The notes under the pieces are model-generated. The model saw only the letters and a list, made by a program, of their open reading frames with translations. It made no database searches and had not been told where the DNA came from. From Verrucomicrobiales bacterium (GTDB lineage Bacteria > Verrucomicrobiota > Verrucomicrobiia > Limisphaerales > UBA11320), in contig DMJJ01000474.1 of the NCBI GenBank assembly GCA_003452185.1, positions 1-12,490 of the forward strand: DNA of 12,490 nucleotides, given 5' to 3'. Below are positions 1-5,887 of the stretch, one piece after another. The position numbers and the translations under genes were made by a program. Positions within the stretch are counted from its first letter, which is position 1. Each line of letters starts with the position of its first letter.

Positions 1-93
1 GGACTGCTGGGGGGATTCGTCGTGCTGAGCCTGCTGCTCGGGTGGTTGCCGCTCCACCTCGGCCTGAAACGGGTGAAGACCCTCGAGGTCTGA
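1..93 (+). CDS. C-terminal end of a membrane protein, possibly a transporter permease (partial)
   Basis: The first frame is open from base 1 to a TGA at 91-93, giving 30 residues of a protein whose start lies outside the window. The visible part is one hydrophobic stretch (GGFVVLSLLLGWLPLHLGL) followed by a short basic tail (KRVKTLEV). This looks like the last transmembrane helix and cytosolic end of an integral membrane protein. The LPLHLGLKR-type ending resembles the ends of some ABC-2 type permeases, but that comparison is from memory and weak. The codon use is GC-rich like the neighbours, and the stop sits 26 bases from the convergent stop of the next gene, which suits a true gene end. 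Too little is visible to name a function. Confidence 0.5.
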   Translation, partial: GLLGGFVVLSLLLGWLPLHLGLKRVKTLEV

Positions 94-119
94 AGCCTCC
101 GCCGGCGCCCCGGACGGGG

Positions 120-1415
120 TCAGGGGGCAACGGGATTGTCCGCAAAGATCACGAACGTCTCGTCGTCCCGGGGGGGCTGGGATCCGCGGAACGCGGTGAA
201 GGTCGACTCAAGGTCGAGCGCCAGCTCATCCGCCGTACGCCCCTGGGAGAAGGCCTTCCGGCACCAATCCGTCAGCCGGGCCATCCCGAAGAACGCCCCC
301 TGCTCGTCCCGGCAGTCGGGCAGCCCGTCGGTGTGCATCAAGAACCCTCCGCCAGGCCCCCATCCGAAATCGCTCTGCGCGTAAACCTGGGCGGGAAGCA
401 CCCCCAGCGGCAGGCCGTCCGCCCCCACCGAGCGGACCCCGGCCGACCCGCCCCCAACCACGAGCAGGGGCCCGTGCCCGGCGCTGGCGAGGCGGCCGGT
501 TCGACGGGCGACATCCACAAACACCAGCTGTGCCGTGATGAACATCTCCACCGAATCGAGGTCGGGATAGAGCCTCTGGTTGATCTTGCCCAGCAGGTCT
601 CCCGGGCGGATCGCCCACTCCTGCAACGCGTGCACATGGCTTCGGAGCATCCCGGCCACGAGGGCGGCCGACATCCCCTTGCCCATCACATCGGCCACCA
701 CCAGAAGCAGCCCGCTCTCCCCCCACCTCAGGACATCAAAGAAATCCCCCCCCACCTCCCTCGCGCTCAGGGATCGCCCCGCCAGGGTGGCCCCCGGGGG
801 CTGCGGGAGCTGCCTTGGCAGGAAGGCCTGCTGGATCGAACGGGCCAGCTTAAGATCGTGCTCCAGGAGGATTGTCGCGACCTGCTCCGGACGCATGCAC
901 TGCGGCGGCGAGATCTCCGTCCCGGCCTCCGGCGCCACACGAGCCCGGGTCAAGATGAGGCGGTTCGCCCCGTTGCCCACCTGATAGTCGAGGCGGTCGA
1001 CCATCGATCGGATCACGTACAGCCCACGGCCCGACTCCTCAAGATCCTCCGGCAGCTCGACGCAGTCCGGGAGGCGGAACCCCTGCCCGTGGTCGATGAC
1101 ATGAGCCTCGATCTCCCCGGGATGCACCACCAGGAGAATCTCGATCTGAACCCCCCGACGATCCGCCGACGTGTGCTGGACGGCGTTGGCGACGGCCTCC
1201 GTCAGGAGGAGCTCCCAGGCCCGGAGCTCCTCGGGATAGGCCCCCTGCGTGGCGAGGAACCAGCAGGCCTCACGCGCCCCCTGGCGCGCGGAGTCGATGT
1301 CGCACGGGAATCGAAGATGGGTCGAGGGCAGGAGGAGCGACGCCCCCGGGCTCGACGGCGCGAGCGGAGGGGAAGCCAGAATCGGTTTTGGAGTGGCAGT
1401 CACGCGACTCGACAA
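120..1415 (-). CDS. Bifunctional partner-switching regulator: N-terminal RsbW-like ATPase plus C-terminal SpoIIE/PP2C phosphatase
   Basis: Cytosolic signalling protein of 431 residues that probably controls the phosphorylation of a STAS-domain antagonist. Residues about 35-160 form an HATPase_c (anti-sigma kinase) domain: N-box around E73-N77 (LTEAVANAVQHT), G1 box D108-G112 (DHGQG) and G2 box G129-G131 (GRGLYVI). Residues about 185-425 form a SpoIIE/PPM phosphatase domain: GGDFFD with D224 and D227, ADVMGKG with D242, SAGHGP near 311-316, TDG at 362-364 and DDE at 417-419, so the metal-binding acidic residues look intact. A flexible Pro/Ser/Ala-rich stretch (1-30) comes first. There is no membrane segment and no PAS, GAF or receiver domain. 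The start used is a TTG 23 nt after the STAS stop; a GTG at 1403 is an alternative, and no in-frame ATG or GTG lies upstream before a stop. It is co-oriented with the STAS gene, its likely substrate. Domain assignment is firm; whether the ATPase domain phosphorylates is inference. Confidence 0.93.
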   Translation of the reverse strand: MSSRVTATPKPILASPPLAPSSPGASLLLPSTHLRFPCDIDSARQGAREACWFLATQGAYPEELRAWELLLTEAVANAVQHTSADRRGVQIEILLVVHPGEIEAHVIDHGQGFRLPDCVELPEDLEESGRGLYVIRSMVDRLDYQVGNGANRLILTRARVAPEAGTEISPPQCMRPEQVATILLEHDLKLARSIQQAFLPRQLPQPPGATLAGRSLSAREVGGDFFDVLRWGESGLLLVVADVMGKGMSAALVAGMLRSHVHALQEWAIRPGDLLGKINQRLYPDLDSVEMFITAQLVFVDVARRTGRLASAGHGPLLVVGGGSAGVRSVGADGLPLGVLPAQVYAQSDFGWGPGGGFLMHTDGLPDCRDEQGAFFGMARLTDWCRKAFSQGRTADELALDLESTFTAFRGSQPPRDDETFVIFADNPVAP

Positions 1416-1438
1416 AGGGTCCGGGATCTCTGTCGCCC

Positions 1439-1777
1439 CTAGTTCGAGATCTCGAACAGGCGCTGCATCCGGGTCAACTCAAACATCTGCTGCACGGCCT
1501 CCGTGGGATGGAGGATGCGAAGCTTCCCGTTGCGGGCGCACATGGTCTTGTAGAGGGCGATCAGGGCCCCAAGGCCGCTGCTGTCGACAAACCGCGTCCG
1601 TGAAAGGTCGACCTCCAGGCAGTCCTGCCCCTCGGTGAGGGCGGCTCGGGTCTGGTCCCGGAACAAGGCCGAGTTGGTGGCATCCAGCTCCGCAAACCCA
1701 ATCACGCGGAGGGTTCCCCCCGACCGGGACGATTCGAGGCCCGCTGCATCACGACCCAAGGACGAAGGAGGTTGCAT
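1439..1777 (-). CDS. STAS-domain anti-sigma factor antagonist (SpoIIAA/RsbV type)
   Basis: Small cytosolic single-domain protein of 112 residues. The STAS core runs from about residue 20 to 110 and contains VDLSRTRFVDSSGLGALIAL. The serine after the aspartate (D65-S66) matches the conserved phosphorylated serine of SpoIIAA and RsbV. In that family the unphosphorylated form binds the anti-sigma or kinase domain and frees a partner; phosphorylation turns this off and a PP2C phosphatase reverses it. The ATPase-phosphatase gene that would supply both activities lies 23 nt downstream on the same strand. I chose the ATG at 1777 because it gives a normal family length. The frame stays open upstream to 1864, but those residues are unlike STAS proteins. 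The upstream region has no strong ribosome binding site. The sigma factor or other target is not in the window. Confidence 0.92.
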   Translation of the reverse strand: MQPPSSLGRDAAGLESSRSGGTLRVIGFAELDATNSALFRDQTRAALTEGQDCLEVDLSRTRFVDSSGLGALIALYKTMCARNGKLRILHPTEAVQQMFELTRMQRLFEISN

Positions 1778-2090
1778 AGAATAGTTCAGATAACGGCCGC
1801 CACCCGGTGTGGCCGCGCCACACCTCAACGACCTTTCCCAAGCAGATGCAGGGCCATGCCTCACAAGGCCATTCTGGGAGGCAGGACTGGGCAGGATCTG
1901 CCGGGCTAGCGGAGCATCTTGCCCTGCCAGCCCCCAAGGGGGCCCTGAGGGGGCGGGAGGGAAGTCACAGTGGCACCCCGGCCGAGTCCCCTCCCCCGCC
2001 CCGTGGAGCGACCGACCTCAGGGACGACGGGTGGGGAGTGGTGGACAAACCGTTTGAGTGTATCGGCCCCCTTCGATAGGGTGCCTCCCC
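1778..2090. other. Divergent intergenic region between the STAS gene and the TPR gene, no gene seen
   Basis: This 313-base stretch separates two genes transcribed away from each other, so it should hold both promoters. I see no convincing coding sequence: the open frames here lack family features. It contains the perfect inverted repeat at 1806-1824 and a second GC-only palindrome at 1930-1943 (GCCCCC, AA, GGGGGC). Toward the TPR gene, TTGAGT at 2054-2059 and GATAGG at 2075-2080 could be weak -35 and -10 boxes, but the 15-base spacing is short. AGGG at 2078-2081 may serve as a weak ribosome binding site for the ATG at 2091. No promoter on either strand is convincing by eye. Confidence 0.5.
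1806..1824. promoter_or_regulatory. Perfect 8-bp inverted repeat upstream of the STAS gene (candidate operator)
   Basis: The sequence GGTGTGGC CGC GCCACACC has perfect 8-bp arms around a 3-base centre. It lies 28 bases upstream of the chosen STAS start codon, where an operator or a 5' leader hairpin for the STAS-phosphatase pair would be expected. The symmetric 19-bp form fits a dimeric DNA-binding protein, but I do not recognise it as the site of a known family. It also makes a stable hairpin in RNA, so a leader structure is equally possible. Confidence 0.4.
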
Positions 2091-3005
2091 ATGACGTCGA
2101 ATCGAACGATTCCGCTTCGCCCCGTGTCCCTGCTCCTCTCGTTGGCATCCCTGTGGATGCTCGGCGCGGCGCCCAATGGGTTGGCCGAAACCAAGAAAAA
2201 GGAGCCGAAGCCGATCGTCACCGCCGCCTCCGTCCTGGAGGAGGCCCAGCTCGCCTACGCCCGCGGGGATCGGGCGAACGCGATGAGCCTGATCAACAAG
2301 GCGATCCATCTTGAACCGAACAACAGTCGCGGTTACTTCGCGCGGGCGCGGCTCGAGAGCACTCAGGGGAACCCGGAGAAAGCCCTTGAGGACTACAACA
2401 AGGTCATCGCCCTCGACCCCTCCTCGGGGGATGTCTATCAGCTGCGCGGCCTGACGCATTTCGAGCTTGGGCACCCGGTCGACGCAGTTCAGGACTTCAA
2501 CCACTACCTGACCCTGAGTCCGGACCAGATCCCCCACCACTGGCAGCGGGGGATCGCCTACTACTACTGCGACCGCTACGCCGAGGGACGCCGCCAGTTC
2601 GAGCTCCACCAGGAGGTCAATCCCCAGGATGTGGAAAACGCCGCCTGGCACTTCTTCTGTGTGGCACGCGTCGAAGGGGTGGAGAAGGCCCGGGCGCTCC
2701 TCCTCCCGGTGACCCTCGACTCACGGGTTCCGATGATGCAGATCCTGGCCCTCTTGGCCGGCAAGGCCACGCCCGACGACGTGATCGCTGCGGCCACTGC
2801 GGGCAACCCGACGCAGGCCACCCGCCAGCGCCAACTCTTTCACGCTCATCTCTACCTCGGCCTCTACCACGAGGTGATGAAGGAGGAGAAGCAGTCGCGG
2901 GAACATATCGCCCAAGCCGTGGAGCTCGCCGCCAAGGGGGACTACATGGGGATTGTTGCGAAGGTTCACTCCAAGCTCCGCAAGGGTGCGGGCAAGGGAA
3001 AGTGA
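2091..3005 (+). CDS. Exported tetratricopeptide repeat (TPR) protein, NlpI-like
   Basis: Predicted secreted or periplasmic protein of 304 residues. An N-terminal signal peptide is visible: basic start (NRTIPLR), hydrophobic core (PVSLLLSLASLWMLGAA) and likely cleavage after G30-L31-A32. There is no lipobox cysteine at the cleavage site, so it is probably not a lipoprotein. Residues about 44-180 hold roughly four TPR units, with typical A--Y--G---A--A-----L-P spacing (for example LAYARGDRANAMSLINKAI). Residues 183-290 form a helical tail like that of NlpI-type TPR proteins in planctomycetes and verrucomicrobia. TPRs bind other proteins, and the partner is unknown. The ATG at 2091 is preferred over an upstream GTG at 2058 because it places the signal peptide at the N-terminus. 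Its stop codon overlaps the start of the following dehydrogenase gene by 4 nt, so translation of the two is probably coupled. Confidence 0.88.
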   Translation: MTSNRTIPLRPVSLLLSLASLWMLGAAPNGLAETKKKEPKPIVTAASVLEEAQLAYARGDRANAMSLINKAIHLEPNNSRGYFARARLESTQGNPEKALEDYNKVIALDPSSGDVYQLRGLTHFELGHPVDAVQDFNHYLTLSPDQIPHHWQRGIAYYYCDRYAEGRRQFELHQEVNPQDVENAAWHFFCVARVEGVEKARALLLPVTLDSRVPMMQILALLAGKATPDDVIAAATAGNPTQATRQRQLFHAHLYLGLYHEVMKEEKQSREHIAQAVELAAKGDYMGIVAKVHSKLRKGAGKGK

Positions 3006-4030
3006 AGGCCCTTCGGCTCATCGCCCATGGGGCACCTGGGGAATTGCGCCACGAGGAGGTCCCCACCCCGGAGCCGGGCCCGGGTGACGCCCTCGTCCGG
3101 GTCCGCGCGTGCGGGCTGAACCGACTCGACCTCTGGGTGGAGGAAAAGGGGCTCCCGATCCCGATTCTCCTCCCGCGGATCCAGGGATGTGAAACGGCCG
3201 GGGAGATCGCCGCCCTCGGGCCGGAGGTCACGGGATGGAGCCCCGGGGACCGGGTCTGCATCTCCTCAAACCTCGCCTGCGGGGGGTGTGAGGCATGCCG
3301 CGCGGGAGAGGAGTCGATGTGCTCCCGGAACCGCATCTTCGGAGTTGAGACCGACGGCGGGTTCGCCGAGTACGCCTGCCTCCCGGCCCGACACCTGGTG
3401 CCGCTCCCCCGGGAACTCGGGTTCGAGGCGGCGGCAGGGTTGTCGCTTGCCGCCAGCACCGCCATGCACATGCTCACCGACCGTACCCGGGTCCGGGCGG
3501 GAGACTGGGTGCTGGTGATCGCCGGCGCCAGCGGGGTCGGGTCGGCCGCCATCCAGATCGCCCGTCAACTCGGGGCCCGGGTCCTTGCCACCGGATCAAG
3601 CGAAGCAAAGCGTTCCCTCGCCCTGGCCCTCGGGGCGGAGGCGGCGCTCGACCCCGCGGATCCCTCCTGGCCGGGGGAGGTGCGCCGCCTCACCGGGAAG
3701 CGGGGCGTCGACATCGTGGTCGAGCATGTCGGAGGCCCCCTCCTTGCCCAGGCCTTCGACTGCCTGGCCCGGGGAGGGTCGATCGTCACCTGCGGTGCCA
3801 CGGCCGGACGGGAGATTTCGCTCAACCTCTGGCCCCTCTTTGTGAAGCAGCAACGGCTGATCGGGAGCTATGGACGCAACCGCCGCGACCTGGTCGAAAC
3901 CCTCCGCTGGGCGGCGGAAGGACGCCTCCGGCCGGTCGTCGACAAGGTTTTCCCGCTATCCGACGGGGTCGCCGCGTTCAAAGCCCTGCGCCAGCGGGAA
4001 GTCCTCGGCAAGGTGGTGCTGTGTCCCTGA
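3002..4030 (+). CDS. Zinc-type alcohol dehydrogenase / quinone oxidoreductase-like protein (MDR superfamily)
   Basis: Cytosolic NAD(P)-dependent oxidoreductase of 342 residues, normal for the medium-chain dehydrogenase/reductase superfamily. The N-terminal GroES-like domain has catalytic-site C37 and E64, and a structural zinc lobe with four cysteines C93, C96, C99 and C107 (CGGCEAC then SMC). The Rossmann fold carries the nucleotide motif AGASGVG at 174-180. The residue that is usually the catalytic zinc-binding histidine (GHE motif) is cysteine here: G62-C63-E64. The enzyme may still bind zinc through Cys-Cys, or may work without catalytic zinc like quinone reductases. The substrate cannot be deduced. 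It starts with GTG at 3002 inside the stop of the TPR gene (GTGA overlap), a strong sign of co-translation. It is followed by a 180-base spacer before pssA. Confidence 0.92.
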   Translation: MKALRLIAHGAPGELRHEEVPTPEPGPGDALVRVRACGLNRLDLWVEEKGLPIPILLPRIQGCETAGEIAALGPEVTGWSPGDRVCISSNLACGGCEACRAGEESMCSRNRIFGVETDGGFAEYACLPARHLVPLPRELGFEAAAGLSLAASTAMHMLTDRTRVRAGDWVLVIAGASGVGSAAIQIARQLGARVLATGSSEAKRSLALALGAEAALDPADPSWPGEVRRLTGKRGVDIVVEHVGGPLLAQAFDCLARGGSIVTCGATAGREISLNLWPLFVKQQRLIGSYGRNRRDLVETLRWAAEGRLRPVVDKVFPLSDGVAAFKALRQREVLGKVVLCP

Positions 4031-4069
4031 ACCCCCGAAACGCCCGGTTCCCCCACGTTCCAAGAGCAT

Positions 4070-4114
4070 GCGGTTTCGTATGTTCAAACCGCCCGGACCC
4101 CTCTAAGGTCGGGC
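4070..4114 (+). terminator. Two overlapping hairpins after the dehydrogenase gene (possible terminator or leader structure)
   Basis: The first hairpin pairs GCGGTTT (4070-4076) with AAACCGC (4086-4092) around a 9-base loop. The second pairs GCCCGGACC (4091-4099) with GGTCGGGC (4107-4114), with one bulged G and a 7-base loop. The two share bases 4091-4092, so they cannot both form completely. Neither is followed by a T-run, so a classical intrinsic terminator is not supported. They lie 40 bases after the dehydrogenase stop and about 100 bases before pssA. I see no clear promoter in the 180-base spacer. Confidence 0.3.
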
Positions 4115-4210
4115 TCGTGAACCATTCGGGAACGGAATCAAAAACCGAGCGCCGGCCTGCCCCAGGGAGCCCGGGCCCCGTTTGGCTCATGCAGGAGTTG
4201 AGCATCCGAC

Positions 4211-5086
4211 ATGGCTGAGCCCCGTCCCCCCTCACCTTCCAACCCCTCGCCCGAGCCTCCCGAGGCCAAGCTGAGGATTTATTTCCTTCCGAACCTGATG
4301 ACGGCAGGGAACCTGTTCTGCGGGTTCATCGCCCTGACGAAGATCGTCGAGGCAAACCTCACGTCGGAGGACTTCTCGGATATCAACGTCGCCCTGTTCT
4401 TCATCCTGATGGCCTGCATCTTCGACCTCCTGGATGGCCGGGTGGCCCGGATGGGAGGGCAGGAAAGCCCCTTTGGCCGCGAGTTCGACTCCCTGGCGGA
4501 CATCATCTCGTTCGGGGTGGCCCCGGCCTTCCTGGTCCACCGGATCGTGCTGCGTGACCTCTTCGGCTCCCATCAGGAGGTCGGATGGTTCATTGCCTCG
4601 ATCTACCTCATCTGCGGGGCGTTCCGCCTGGCCCGGTTCAACTGCCTGGCCACGCTCCAGGGAGGAGGGGGCGGACGCGACTTCCTCGGCTTTCCGATCC
4701 CCGCGGCCGCCGGGTTGGTGGCCTCCCTCACCCTGTTCCTGATCTGGTGGGAGGAGAAAAACTTCAGCAAGGGGTACCTCCGCTACATCCTTCCCGGCCT
4801 GCTCCTCTTCCTCTCCGCCATGATGGTGAGCCACGTCCGGTATCCCAGCTTCAAGAAGCTCGATTTCCGGTCGCAGCGAACGTTCCTCGTCACCCTCGTG
4901 TTCATCCTCATCGTGGGGGCCATCCTGATCTTCGGGATGCTGCTGCTCCGGTTCCTGCTCCCGATCGCCTTCACGGCCTACCTGCTCTACGGGTTCATCC
5001 GGCCACACGTCAGCCGCACCATCCGCCGCGAGATCGAGGATGATGAGGATGATGAGGATTCCGCCTCCGGACATGAGCCTGCCTGA
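4211..5086 (+). CDS. pssA: CDP-diacylglycerol--serine O-phosphatidyltransferase (phosphatidylserine synthase, type II)
   Basis: Integral membrane enzyme of phospholipid synthesis. It joins CDP-diacylglycerol and L-serine to give phosphatidylserine and CMP, the first step toward phosphatidylethanolamine. The 291-residue chain has the full CDP-alcohol phosphotransferase motif D-x2-D-G-x2-A-R-x8-G-x3-D-x3-D at D72, D75, G76, A79, R80, G89, D93 and D97. The flanking NLMTAGNLFCGF and the SLADIISFGVAPA stretch after the motif are typical of PssA rather than PgsA. Several hydrophobic helices cover residues about 25-265. Unusual parts are a Pro-rich N-terminus (1-19) and a very acidic C-terminal tail (IEDDEDDED), encoded by a short repeat. 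AGGAG at 4193-4197 lies 13 bases before the ATG, a little far. The LysE-family gene begins inside the end of this gene. No phosphatidylserine decarboxylase gene lies in the window. Confidence 0.94.
   Translation: MAEPRPPSPSNPSPEPPEAKLRIYFLPNLMTAGNLFCGFIALTKIVEANLTSEDFSDINVALFFILMACIFDLLDGRVARMGGQESPFGREFDSLADIISFGVAPAFLVHRIVLRDLFGSHQEVGWFIASIYLICGAFRLARFNCLATLQGGGGGRDFLGFPIPAAAGLVASLTLFLIWWEEKNFSKGYLRYILPGLLLFLSAMMVSHVRYPSFKKLDFRSQRTFLVTLVFILIVGAILIFGMLLLRFLLPIAFTAYLLYGFIRPHVSRTIRREIEDDEDDEDSASGHEPA
5036..5059 (+). repeat. Short tandem repeat (GAGGATGAT, about 2.7 copies) at the pssA/LysE overlap
   Basis: GAGGATGAT occurs at 5036-5044 and 5045-5053, followed by GAGGAT at 5054-5059. In the pssA frame it encodes the acidic tail EDDEDDED. 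In the frame of the downstream gene it reads MMRMMR. Each unit supplies a GAGGA ribosome-binding-like sequence and ATG codons, so it creates several possible starts for the LysE-family gene. Confidence 0.75.
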
Positions 5087-5870
5087 TCTCCCACCTGTCG
5101 TCACGGCGGCGCTCACCGGCTTCATCAGCGGGCTGGTGCTCTGCATCCCCGTCGGCCCGGTGAACCTGACGATCATCAACGAGGGGGCCCGCCGCGGGTT
5201 CGGGTGGGCCTCGCTCATCGGGCTGGGAGCCGTGGTGATGGAAACCATCTACTGCGCCCTGGCCTTCACGGGGTTCGCCTCCTTCTTCCAGCAGGGGGTG
5301 GTGAAAGCCACCATGGAGCTCGTCAGCTTTGTTTTCATGCTCGGCCTGGGGCTCCGGTTCGTGATGGCCAAGTCGATCGAGAAGACGAACAAGGTCGAGG
5401 AGCGGATCGAGGAGCGCCTCAAGCCCCATACGGCCTTCATGATCGGTTTCGTCCGGGTGATGGGCAACCCCGGGGTGCTCCTCGGCTGGATCCTCCTGGC
5501 GGCCAACTTCATCTCGCGGGAACTCGTCGCCCCAACCTGGGAGAGCAAGATTGCCTGCATCTCCGGAGTCACCCTGGGAGTGGGAGCCTGGTTCACCCTG
5601 CTGAGCTACCTGGTCTCATTCCGCAAGCAGCGGCCGAGCGAACGGGCTCTGCTGCGGCTTGAAAAGGGCTCGGGGATCATCCTGCTGCTCGCGGCGGGGC
5701 TTCATGGGGGACAGATCGTCTGGCAGATGGCCCAGCACCGGATGCAACGGACCCACCCCAGCCCCGAGGCTCCGGCCTCGGGGGCCCCCCAGGCCTCGGG
5801 TTTCAGGCAGGACCGGATACGGCCCCTGGCGGACGACGGCGCACCTGCACGCGAGCTCCCCCCGGGCTGA
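5073..5870 (+). CDS. LysE/RhtB-family amino acid or metabolite exporter
   Basis: Inner-membrane protein of about 265 residues with roughly six hydrophobic segments. LysE-family features are the N-terminal helix with the proline-glycine motif CIPVGPVNL (24-32), the NEGARRGFGWA loop, and NPGVLLGW (132-139) in the second half. The family exports amino acids or related small molecules; the substrate cannot be read from sequence. The start is uncertain: ATG at 5073 gives a normal N-terminus and a 14-nt overlap with pssA, while ATGs at 5040-5054 would add up to 11 residues (MMRMMRIPPPD). Either way translation is probably coupled to pssA. Residues after about 225 (Pro/Ala-rich SPEAPASGAPQASG, then a charged end) are beyond the usual family length, are not membrane-like, and are encoded by a strongly palindromic stretch. 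The stop lies 17 bases from the convergent SulP stop. Confidence 0.87.
   Translation: MSLPDLPPVVTAALTGFISGLVLCIPVGPVNLTIINEGARRGFGWASLIGLGAVVMETIYCALAFTGFASFFQQGVVKATMELVSFVFMLGLGLRFVMAKSIEKTNKVEERIEERLKPHTAFMIGFVRVMGNPGVLLGWILLAANFISRELVAPTWESKIACISGVTLGVGAWFTLLSYLVSFRKQRPSERALLRLEKGSGIILLLAAGLHGGQIVWQMAQHRMQRTHPSPEAPASGAPQASGFRQDRIRPLADDGAPARELPPG
5762..5800 (+). terminator. Terminator-like palindrome inside the 3' end of the LysE-family gene
   Basis: CCCCGAGGC (5762-5770) and GCCTCGGGG (5775-5783) form a perfect 9-bp stem with a TCCG tetraloop. A second copy of the right arm, GGCCTCGGG, stands at 5792-5800 (first copy 5774-5782) and is followed directly by TTTC. The left arm can therefore pair with either copy, and the outer pairing ends with a short T-run like an intrinsic terminator. 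It is unusual that this lies about 70 bases inside the reading frame, within its low-complexity tail. Termination here would be weak or conditional because the T-run is short. Confidence 0.4.
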
Positions 5871-5885
5871 GCCGCGACTGCGGTT
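5870..5885. terminator. Small hairpin between the convergent LysE and SulP genes
   Basis: AGCCGC (5870-5875) pairs with GCGGTT (5880-5885), including one G-T pair, around the tetraloop GACT. It sits exactly in the gap between two convergent stop codons, so it could help end transcription from both sides. The stem is short and has no T-run on either strand, so the call is weak. Confidence 0.25.
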
Positions 5886-5887
5886 CG

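Noticed and set aside
108..119. CCCC-GGAC-GGGG hairpin between the first two convergent genes as a terminator
   Set aside because: Only four base pairs and no T-run. Such short GC palindromes are expected by chance in DNA of this composition.
42..1442. Long plus-strand open frame (466 codons) opposite the phosphatase gene
   Set aside because: It lies antisense to a protein with clear HATPase and SpoIIE motifs. Its own product is Arg/Pro/Gly-rich without any domain, as expected from GC-rich codon bias.
1749..1937. Possible small gene in the STAS-TPR spacer (62 codons, minus strand)
   Set aside because: It overlaps the STAS start, has no good ribosome binding site and shows no family features. 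The spacer is better read as a promoter region.
4232..5248. Minus-strand open frame (338 codons) opposite pssA
   Set aside because: It is the antisense of a complete CDP-alcohol phosphotransferase gene. The product is rich in Glu, Asp and His without structure and has no family features.
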